A stretch of 12,617 nucleotides of DNA from JBHHXR01 sp046757205 (GTDB taxonomy: Bacteria; Pseudomonadota; Alphaproteobacteria; Rhodobacterales; Rhodobacteraceae): the NCBI GenBank assembly GCA_046757205.1, contig JBHHXR010000091.1:1-12617 (forward strand), written 5' to 3'. The translations under genes and the position numbers were made by a program. The notes under the pieces are model-generated. The model saw only the letters and a program-made list of their open reading frames with translations, did not search any database and had not been told where the DNA came from. This document shows positions 6,387 through 11,506 of the stretch, piece after piece (position 1 is the stretch's first letter; every line of letters starts with the position of its first letter).

Positions 6387-6439
6387 GGGCGAATCGTGGA
6401 AAGGGCATCATGCTCTGGCCTGCCACGAAGTTTGCCTGG

Positions 6440-6475
6440 AAAAGGCGTCCCGCCGCGGGGCAAGCGCGGCGGGAC
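6440..6475 (-). terminator. Rho-independent terminator for the minus-strand membrane protein gene
   Basis: GTCCCGCCGCG (6447-6457) and CGCGGCGGGAC (6465-6475) form a perfect 11-bp stem with a 7-nt loop. Read on the minus strand, it is followed by GCCTTTTCC, a short T run, and lies about 64 nt past the stop of the gene ending at 6539. Confidence 0.6.
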
Positions 6476-6500
6476 ATGCGTCCGCGTTCGGACCTTGGGA

Positions 6501-6524
6501 TTCGGGCCGGAGGGATGGCCCGAA
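6501..6524. other. Additional 8-bp hairpin in the convergent gap
   Basis: TTCGGGCC (6501-6508) pairs with GGCCCGAA (6517-6524) around an 8-nt loop. It lies 14 nt past the minus-strand stop codon and has no T tract. It may add to transcript-end structure for that gene. Confidence 0.4.
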
Positions 6525-6538
6525 CGCCCTGAGCGGGA

Positions 6539-6835
6539 TCAAGTCCCCATTGCCAGCTTTTCCTCGGCGTCCTTGCGTTCGAAGGCTTTGTTCATGCGGG
6601 CCAGCGGCGCATAGTAATTGTCCTGGAATCTCCGGAATGCACGCATTTCGTTATGCATCATTTTCCAGGACATGGCGGCGAGAACCAGCCCCAGCGCGGC
6701 GGGCAGACCGCCTGCGATGAGGCTGCTGGCCGGCAGCAGGACAAGCGCCGCCGGCGTCGCGAAAACGAGAACGGCGTTCGTGACAAAGAGAAGAAGAGAG
6801 ATGGCCGAAAGGGCCATTGCGCAGAAACGGTACAT
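6539..6835 (-). CDS. Small uncharacterised membrane protein
   Basis: I do not recognise this 98-residue protein. Two hydrophobic helices are clear: about 6-26 (CAMALSAISLLLFVTNAVLVF) and about 31-54 (LVLLPASSLIAGGLPAALGLVLA). A basic, amphipathic C-terminal tail (about 59-98) is rich in Met, Arg and Lys and would sit in the cytoplasm. The chosen ATG (6833-6835) has GGGGAG 4 nt upstream within AAGGTGGGGAG. An in-frame ATG at 6881-6883 would add 16 mostly basic residues without a ribosome-binding site. A terminator with a T run follows at 6447-6475. The gene is divergent from the GMC oxidoreductase gene. The function is unknown; a small membrane accessory protein is all that can be said. Confidence 0.65.
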   Translation of the reverse strand: MYRFCAMALSAISLLLFVTNAVLVFATPAALVLLPASSLIAGGLPAALGLVLAAMSWKMMHNEMRAFRRFQDNYYAPLARMNKAFERKDAEEKLAMGT

Positions 6836-6948
6836 GATGCTCCCCACCTTGTTACGCGACCGGCGGTGCCGGACTGGATACACTGGCCTTTTCGGGCCGA
6901 ATACGCTTGGATGCCCCCGCCGGCTTTCCGGCGCGACCGGGCGATCCG

Positions 6949-6976
6949 GTTACACAAGCTGCACTTTGATTAGAAT
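6949..6976 (+). promoter_or_regulatory. Predicted promoter upstream of the GMC oxidoreductase
   Basis: GTTACA (6949-6954), a 16-nt spacer and TAGAAT (6971-6976) resemble a sigma70 promoter in an AT-rich patch. A strong AGGAG (6980-6984) follows just downstream. A small CGCCGG-CTTT-CCGGCG hairpin (6918-6933) lies upstream. Confidence 0.4.
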
Positions 6977-6989
6977 TTTAGGAGAGATT

Positions 6990-7085
6990 TTGCCGGTATT
7001 GTGGCTTTATTGGGGCAGGCTCGGCGGTTGCCCGAAGCCAGGCGCTTCAATTCTGGCGCGCCGGTGGGCAATGGGCGGGCGGTGA
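6990..7085 (+). CDS. Possible 31-codon leader ORF overlapping the GMC start
   Basis: AGGAG (6980-6984) is correctly spaced (5 nt) for TTG 6990, not for any start in the GMC frame. From this TTG a 31-codon frame (beginning MPVLWLYWGRLGG) runs to TGA 7083-7085. That stop overlaps the probable GMC start codon as GTGA (7082-7085), a classic coupling arrangement. Whether the peptide has any role is unknown. The alternative is that the GMC gene starts at GTG 7001 with a long spacer of about 16 nt. Confidence 0.3.
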   Translation: MPVLWLYWGRLGGCPKPGASILARRWAMGGR

Positions 7086-8737
7086 CGCGGAATATCGGAA
7101 CATTCGACTATGTGATCGTCGGTGCCGGCACGGCCGGCTGCGTGCTGGCCAACCGGCTGAGCGCCGACGGCCGGTCGCGTGTGCTGTTGCTGGAGGCGGG
7201 CGGGCGCGACAATTACCACTGGATCCACATTCCGGTCGGCTACCTCTACTGCATCGGCAACCCGCGCACCGACTGGGGGTTCAGAACGCGCGAGGAACCG
7301 GGGCTGAACGGCCGCAGCCTGGGCTATCCGCGCGGCAAGGTGCTGGGCGGATGCTCGTCGATCAACGGCATGCTGTGCCTGCGCGGGCAGGCCGCCGACT
7401 ACGACCACTGGCGACAGTTGGGCAATCCCGGCTGGGGCTGGAAGGACGTGCTGCCCTACTTCCTGAAATCCGAGGATTACGCGCCTGGCGCCGATGACAT
7501 GCACCGTCAGGGCGGCGAATGGCGGGTCGAGGAGCAGCGGCTGCGCTGGGATATTCTCGATGCCTTTCAGGCTGCCTGCGAGGCAGTCGGCATCCCGGCG
7601 ACGGGTGATTTCAACCGCGGCGACAATTTCGGCGTCGGTCGGTTCAAGGTGAATCAGAAGCGCGGGTTCCGGTGGTCCGCCGCACGGGGGTTTCTGAAAC
7701 CGGCGACAGGACGGGAGAACCTGCGGGTCGTCACCGGAGCGCATACGCGGCACGTGGTCTTCGAGCAAGGGAACGCCGCCGGCGTCGCCTTCACGAAGGA
7801 TGGCGAACCGTGTCGGGCGCGGGCGGAAGGCGAGGTGATACTGGCCGCCGGGGCCATCGGGTCGCCGCAGCTCCTGCAGCTTTCGGGCGTCGGACCGCCG
7901 GATGTGCTGCGGGCGCACGGAATCGCCGTGGTCCATGCCTGCGACGGCGTCGGGGCCAACCTTCAGGATCACCTGCAACTGCGCTGTGCCTATCGGGTCG
8001 AGGGGGTGAAGACGCTGAACACTCTGGCCGCGGGATGGCTGGGCAAGGCGCGCATCGGGCTGGAATACGCGCTGTTCCGGACCGGTCCGATGTCGATGGC
8101 GCCGAGCCAGCTCTGCGCCTTCGCGTATTCCGGCGACGACGTGGCGACGCCTGATCTGGAATACCACGTGCAGCCCCTGAGCCTGAATGCCTTCGGCGAG
8201 CCGCTGGACGATTTCCCGGCCTTTACCGCCAGCGTCTGCCAGTTGCGTCCCGAGAGCCGCGGGCATGTGCGGATCACGTCACCCGATGCGATGTCGCCGC
8301 CGGAGATCGCGCCGAACTACCTTTCCACGGAAGCGGACAGGCGGCGGGCGGCGTCGGCGATCCGTCTGACCCGGCGCATCGTCGCGCAGGCGCCGCTGGC
8401 GCGCTTCCGGCCGCAGGAGTTTCGCCCCGGTTACGGCGAGAGCGACGAGGAACTGGTCGCGGCCGCGGGCGACATCGGCACGACCATATTCCACCCCGTG
8501 GGGACGGCGCGGATGGGGGCTGACGAAGCGGCAGTGGTCGATCCGGAACTGCGGGTCAGGGGTGTCGGCGGGCTGCGTGTGATCGACGCCTCGGTGATGC
8601 CGTCGATCACTTCGGGCAATACCAACACGCCGGTGGTGATGATCGCCGAGAAGGGCGCTGCCATGGTGCTGGCGGCGCGCGACGGGAGAGAGGTGTTGCC
8701 GGGCGATCCTGCCTCCGCCTTTCCCCCTGTTTCCTGA
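7082..8737 (+). CDS. GMC-family FAD oxidoreductase (choline dehydrogenase-like)
   Basis: This 551-residue flavoenzyme of the glucose-methanol-choline family oxidises an alcohol to an aldehyde or ketone. The N-terminal FAD-binding Rossmann fold has DYVIVGAGTAG (9-19; GxGxxG) and the ribose-binding LLLEAGG (35-41). The GMC signature follows at PRGKVLGGCSSINGM (about 85-99). The catalytic pair is visible at the C-terminus: H471 in FHPVGTARMG and N515 in SGNTNTPVV, the 44-residue spacing also found between His466 and Asn510 of choline oxidase. No signal peptide is seen, so it is probably cytoplasmic. Start: GTG 7082 gives the normal family N-terminus. GTG 7001 would add 27 residues of non-family sequence. 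The exact substrate is unclear; BetA, AlkJ-type alcohol dehydrogenase or HMF-oxidase-like relatives are all possible, and no choline-pathway gene is adjacent. Confidence 0.92.
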   Translation: MTRNIGTFDYVIVGAGTAGCVLANRLSADGRSRVLLLEAGGRDNYHWIHIPVGYLYCIGNPRTDWGFRTREEPGLNGRSLGYPRGKVLGGCSSINGMLCLRGQAADYDHWRQLGNPGWGWKDVLPYFLKSEDYAPGADDMHRQGGEWRVEEQRLRWDILDAFQAACEAVGIPATGDFNRGDNFGVGRFKVNQKRGFRWSAARGFLKPATGRENLRVVTGAHTRHVVFEQGNAAGVAFTKDGEPCRARAEGEVILAAGAIGSPQLLQLSGVGPPDVLRAHGIAVVHACDGVGANLQDHLQLRCAYRVEGVKTLNTLAAGWLGKARIGLEYALFRTGPMSMAPSQLCAFAYSGDDVATPDLEYHVQPLSLNAFGEPLDDFPAFTASVCQLRPESRGHVRITSPDAMSPPEIAPNYLSTEADRRRAASAIRLTRRIVAQAPLARFRPQEFRPGYGESDEELVAAAGDIGTTIFHPVGTARMGADEAAVVDPELRVRGVGGLRVIDASVMPSITSGNTNTPVVMIAEKGAAMVLAARDGREVLPGDPASAFPPVS

Positions 8738-8826
8738 TACTTCCGGCCGGGAGGGCGTCGGGGAAAAATGACGCGGCGGCGGTGTTCGGCCTGTGCCGCG
8801 CGCAAATTCCGTCACGGGATATTGAA

Positions 8827-8854
8827 TTGATCCGCGCGCGCAATGGCTTAAACT
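8827..8854 (+). promoter_or_regulatory. Predicted promoter of the TPR protein gene
   Basis: TTGATC (8827-8832), a 16-nt spacer and TAAACT (8849-8854) form a moderate sigma70-type match about 65 bp upstream of the start codon, in the most AT-rich part of this 182-bp gap. Confidence 0.35.
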
Positions 8855-8919
8855 TTCGCGCCTCATATCCGGAGGGCGTGAGAAATGGGCGTTCCGAAAC
8901 CCGAACCGGGAGAAAGACC

Positions 8920-9360
8920 ATGTTGAAGACCATCATCGCGGCGATGGCGCTGAGCCTCGCGCTGGCGGCACAGGGCTGGGCGGCCGGCTCTTCGTCAAGC
9001 TCGGTTAAGCGCACATCGACCTACGACACGGCGGTGAAGGCGGTTGACGCGGGGCAGTACCGCACCGCCATACCGCTTCTGAAAAAGGTCGTGGCGAAGA
9101 ATCCGAAGCACTATGACGCGCTGAACTATCTGGGCTTCAGCCACCGGCAGCTCGGCGATTACGACACCGCGTTCGCCTACTACAAGAAGGTGCTGACGGC
9201 GCAGCCGCGGCATCGCGGCGCCAACGAGTATCTGGGTGAGTTGTACCTCAAGCTCGGCAAGCCGGAACTGGCCAAACAGCGGCTGGCGGTGCTGCGCAAG
9301 GCGTGCAAGCTGGGATGCGAGGAGTACGACGACCTGAAGGCGGCCATCGAAGCGTTCTGA
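8920..9360 (+). CDS. Periplasmic tetratricopeptide-repeat (TPR) protein
   Basis: This 146-residue exported protein has an N-terminal signal peptide (MLKTIIAAMALSLALAAQG, cleavage likely near WA-AG at about 21-22), then a Ser-rich linker. Two to three TPR units follow: about 35-66 (AVDAGQYRTAIPLLKKVVAKNP), 67-98 (NYLGFSHRQLGDYDTAFAYY) and a third starting at about 101 (NEYLGELYLKLGKPELAKQ). TPRs mediate protein-protein contacts, so it is probably an adaptor. A Cys pair near the end (C129 and C133 in KACKLGCEEYDDL) could form a disulfide in the periplasm. Start: ATG 8920 has GGGAG 7 nt upstream. A longer in-frame extension to 8782 lacks the signal peptide at its front and is rejected. The methyltransferase-like gene follows after 43 bp and may share the transcript. 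Confidence 0.85.
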   Translation: MLKTIIAAMALSLALAAQGWAAGSSSSSVKRTSTYDTAVKAVDAGQYRTAIPLLKKVVAKNPKHYDALNYLGFSHRQLGDYDTAFAYYKKVLTAQPRHRGANEYLGELYLKLGKPELAKQRLAVLRKACKLGCEEYDDLKAAIEAF

Positions 9361-9403
9361 ACGTGCCCCGGCCGCGCCCCGCCCCGGGATGGGAGAGAGC
9401 GCC

Positions 9404-10084
9404 GTGACGGCTCTTGCGTTGATCGCCGATTACGGACCGTCGGCGTGTGCCTTCGCGCTCTTCGGCCTGCTGCATTCGCTGGGCGCGCAGGAGCCGTTCA
9501 AGGATTGGCTGGCGCGCCGGACCTCCGTTTTTTTCGTGCGGTATTTCTGGCGTCTGATCTATTGCAGCCTGAGTTTCTGGGCGGTCTATTTCGGCGTCGC
9601 GTCGCTGCACTGGGGCGGCAATCCCGACAGCAACATCTGGCTGGTGGTCTATCCCGACTGGCTGTGGGAGGGGATGCTGGTGCTGCACCTCGTGTCGATC
9701 GCCGTGATGTACGTCGCCTTCGTGCAGAGCGACTATCCGCAGTTTCTGGGGTTCACGCAGGCCTGGCAGGGGATGCGGGCGCTGGCCGGGCTGCCGGAAC
9801 GCCCGCTGACGCTCTTCGGCACCGACCGGCTGGAGATACGGGGCATCTACGGCTGGGTGCGCCACCCGATGCTGAGCGCCGGGCTGTTGTTTCTGCTGAC
9901 CAGCGGGCCGAGCCTCAACAACCTGATCTATTCGGCCATGTACGCCGTCTACATGGTTCTCGGCGGCTGGTACGAGGAGCGGCGGATGATCCGCGTCTTC
10001 GGCCAGCAGTACCAGGACTACCGGCGGCGGGTCGGGGCTTTCGTTCCGGCGCTGCGAACGGTGCGGAGCCTGCGGCATGGTTGA
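9404..10084 (+). CDS. ICMT/NnrU-like integral membrane methyltransferase
   Basis: This 226-residue membrane protein has about five hydrophobic helices. The C-terminal half carries the isoprenylcysteine/phospholipid methyltransferase-type signature: GIYGWVRHPM (about 147-156, with R153-H154-P155), then EERRMIRVFGQQYQDYRRRV (about 191-210), where Glu-Arg and the Gly-x2-Tyr-x2-Tyr pattern shape the S-adenosylmethionine site. The N-terminal LFGLLHS resembles NnrU and MddA (methanethiol methyltransferase) relatives. The substrate cannot be told; a thiol, lipid or prenyl group is possible. The GTG start at 9404 has GGGAGAG 8 nt upstream; ATG 9389, five codons earlier, overlaps that ribosome-binding site and is less likely. 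Its 3' end overlaps a 41-codon ORF by 8 bp. Confidence 0.8.
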   Translation: MTALALIADYGPSACAFALFGLLHSLGAQEPFKDWLARRTSVFFVRYFWRLIYCSLSFWAVYFGVASLHWGGNPDSNIWLVVYPDWLWEGMLVLHLVSIAVMYVAFVQSDYPQFLGFTQAWQGMRALAGLPERPLTLFGTDRLEIRGIYGWVRHPMLSAGLLFLLTSGPSLNNLIYSAMYAVYMVLGGWYEERRMIRVFGQQYQDYRRRVGAFVPALRTVRSLRHG

Positions 10085-10202
10085 GGTGCTGGAGCGGGTT
10101 TCAGAGGCCTTCTACAACCCGTGGATTTTCTGGGTGGCGCCGTTCGTGGCCGTCGTCGCGCGGGCATTGGTGCGGCGGCTGAGGGCGGTGTCGCGACGGT
10201 GA
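10077..10202 (+). CDS. Possible 41-residue membrane microprotein
   Basis: ATG 10077 lies inside the last codons of the methyltransferase gene (8-bp overlap, ATGGTTGA) and has GGAG 8 nt upstream (10065-10068). The frame reads 41 codons to TGA 10200-10202. The peptide has an acidic, amphipathic start (MVEVLERVSEAF), then one hydrophobic span NPWIFWVAPFVAVVARAL (about 14-31), then a strongly basic tail (RRLRAVSRR). That is the shape of a small single-pass membrane protein with the positive end inside. Overlap and ribosome-binding site suggest translational coupling to the methyltransferase, perhaps as its partner. I know no homologue. A chance ORF remains possible. Confidence 0.5.
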   Translation: MVEVLERVSEAFYNPWIFWVAPFVAVVARALVRRLRAVSRR

Positions 10203-10204
10203 GG

Positions 10205-10239
10205 CGCAAGGCCGCGGCGCCGTCGTCGGGACGGTTGCG
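10205..10239. terminator. Weak bidirectional hairpin between convergent genes
   Basis: CCGTC (10220-10224) pairs with GACGG (10230-10234), and CGCAA (10205-10209) with TTGCG (10235-10239) across a 10-nt bulge. It sits exactly between the microprotein stop and the LacI-family stop. There is no T tract, so the terminator call is weak. Confidence 0.25.
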
Positions 10240-11265
10240 TCAGGCGCGCGGCGCCGGGCCGGTGGAATTGCCCAGCGTCAGTTCGGCTTCCCACAATTCG
10301 GTGCGCTCGGCGGTGTCGGGGCACTCGATCAGTTCGATGAGCATTTCGGCGCAGCGCTTGCCGGCGGCGCGGATCGACGAGCGGCAGGTGGTGAACATGG
10401 GTGCGGCGCCGGAGATCGGCAGGAAGGAGAGCTGATCGTCCCAGGTGACGATGGAGACGTCACGGCCTGCCGTCAGACCCCGCGTGCCGAGGGCGCGGGC
10501 GACGCCGAGCGCGGTCATCGAGGAGGCGGTGAGAAAGGCGGTCGGCGGGCTCGGCGCCGACAGAAGAAGCGTGGCACGATCGAATCCGTAGGGTTCCGTC
10601 ATTTCCTCGTGGAACACGATGCCGGGGTCGGGGGCTATGCCGGTCTCGCGCAGGGCGTCGAAATAGCCGGCGGCGCGGCGCTGCGCGAAGTTCATGTCCG
10701 GCAGGCCGTTCAGAAGCGCGATGCGGCGGTGTCCGAGATCGGTCAGGAAGCGGGTGGCGCGTGCGAAGGCGCGGCGGTTGTCGACGTCGAGCCAAGCGGC
10801 GCTGTCGGGCGCCGCGTCGGAGCGGCCGTGGATCAGGTAGGGCAGGCGCAGTTCTTCCAGCAGCGCGAAACGCGGGTCGCCGGCGCGCGGTCCGTGCACG
10901 ATGACGCCATCGACCGAACGTCTGCGGGCCAGCCGGCGGTAGGTCGCCTTTTCCTCGTCGGCGGGGGTGACCGAGATCAGCATGTCGTAGCCCCGGCGGC
11001 TGTAGACCTCGCCGGCGCCGGCGATGAAATCGGCGAAGATCGGGTTGCTCATGTCATTGTGCGAGACCGGCATGACGTGGCCGATGGCCATGGCCCGCCC
11101 GGTGGCCAGTTGCGCGGCGATGCGGTTTGGCGCGTAGTGCATGCGCCTGGCGGCCCGCAGCACCCGCTCGCGCGTCGCCTCGGACACCTCGGGGTAGCCG
11201 TTCAGCGCCCGGCTGACCGTGGTCGGAGAAAGCTTCAACTGTTGCGACAGGGCCTTCAGGCTCAT
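10240..11265 (-). CDS. LacI-family transcriptional regulator of the alpha-glucoside locus
   Basis: This 341-residue repressor is of normal family length. The helix-turn-helix and hinge are at the N-terminus: LKALSQQLKLSPTTVSRALN (3-22), GYPEVSEATRERVLRAARRM (23-42), then YAPNRIAAQLATGR. The rest is a periplasmic-binding-protein-like sensor domain, with FADFIAGAGEVYSRRGYDMLI and VDGVIVHGPR in the N-lobe, HRRIALLNG near the hinge, and VSIVTWDDQLSF in the C-lobe. ATG 11263-11265 is chosen because it gives the standard LacI start; GGAAC 7 nt upstream is a weak ribosome-binding site. A longer frame to 11334 adds 23 non-family residues. It is divergent from aglE, so it most likely senses an alpha-glucoside and represses that operon (an AglR-type role). 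Two operator-like palindromes lie in the shared gap. Confidence 0.92.
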   Translation of the reverse strand: MSLKALSQQLKLSPTTVSRALNGYPEVSEATRERVLRAARRMHYAPNRIAAQLATGRAMAIGHVMPVSHNDMSNPIFADFIAGAGEVYSRRGYDMLISVTPADEEKATYRRLARRRSVDGVIVHGPRAGDPRFALLEELRLPYLIHGRSDAAPDSAAWLDVDNRRAFARATRFLTDLGHRRIALLNGLPDMNFAQRRAAGYFDALRETGIAPDPGIVFHEEMTEPYGFDRATLLLSAPSPPTAFLTASSMTALGVARALGTRGLTAGRDVSIVTWDDQLSFLPISGAAPMFTTCRSSIRAAGKRCAEMLIELIECPDTAERTELWEAELTLGNSTGPAPRA

Positions 11266-11284
11266 GTAACGTTCCGCAATTGCC

Positions 11285-11300
11285 TTCAAAGCGGTTTGAA
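11285..11300. promoter_or_regulatory. Putative LacI-family operator O1
   Basis: TTCAAAGCGGTTTGAA is a 16-bp near-perfect palindrome (one mismatched pair) with the central CG typical of LacI-family operators. It lies 20 bp upstream of the LacI-family start codon and overlaps the predicted -10 of its promoter, fitting autoregulation. Confidence 0.6.
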
Positions 11301-11328
11301 TATGAGCACGTATCATTATTTCGCGCAA
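11299..11328 (-). promoter_or_regulatory. Predicted promoter of the LacI-family gene
   Basis: On the minus strand, TTGCGC (11323-11328), an 18-nt spacer and CATATT (11299-11304) form a moderate match, with the -10 touching operator O1. Confidence 0.3.
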
Positions 11329-11358
11329 CTCCATAGCAGGGAGAAATTTGATAAATTC

Positions 11359-11388
11359 TTGACAGCAACACTGATGGCTCGCAATGTC
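11359..11388 (+). promoter_or_regulatory. Predicted promoter of aglE
   Basis: A perfect -35 TTGACA lies at 11359-11364. The -10 region 17 nt later (CAATGT, 11382-11387) is poor. The transcription start would fall around 11394, immediately beside operator O2, so repressor binding there would block initiation. Confidence 0.4.
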
Positions 11389-11394
11389 TCGATA

Positions 11395-11410
11395 TCCAAA
11401 ACGCTTTGGA
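11395..11410. promoter_or_regulatory. Putative LacI-family operator O2
   Basis: TCCAAAACGCTTTGGA is a 16-bp palindrome with one mismatched pair and a central CG. With O1 it fits one consensus, TYCAAARCGSTTTGRA. It lies just downstream of the TTGACA of the aglE promoter. Confidence 0.6.
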
Positions 11411-11506
11411 AACGCTGGCGAGTGATTCCCGCTGGCAAGAATGGATCAAAACCAGGCGCCGGCTTCCCCCTGACGATGCACGGCGCGATTTCGGGAGGAC
11501 AATTCA

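Noticed and set aside
5534..6463. A 309-codon minus-strand frame over the end of atpF and the next gene
   Set aside because: It covers parts of two plus-strand genes and their gap, has no ribosome-binding site or family motif, and is rich in Arg, Pro and Asp/Gln as shadow frames are here.
7001..7081. Longer N-terminus for the GMC oxidoreductase from GTG 7001
   Set aside because: It adds 27 residues unlike the family, and the AGGAG is about 16 nt away; GTG 7082 gives the standard FDYVIVGAG start. It is kept only as an alternative.
7007..8266. A 419-codon minus-strand frame opposite the GMC oxidoreductase
   Set aside because: The composition is that of an antisense shadow, and the plus-strand frame has complete GMC motifs and catalytic residues.
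8738..8781. Possible terminator after the GMC oxidoreductase gene
   Set aside because: CCGGCCGG has no loop, the A run is on the wrong side for plus-strand termination, and no stable stem with a T tract is visible.
11441..11473. A 10-codon ORF (MDQNQAPASP) in the aglE leader
   Set aside because: It has no ribosome-binding site and is too short to distinguish from chance.
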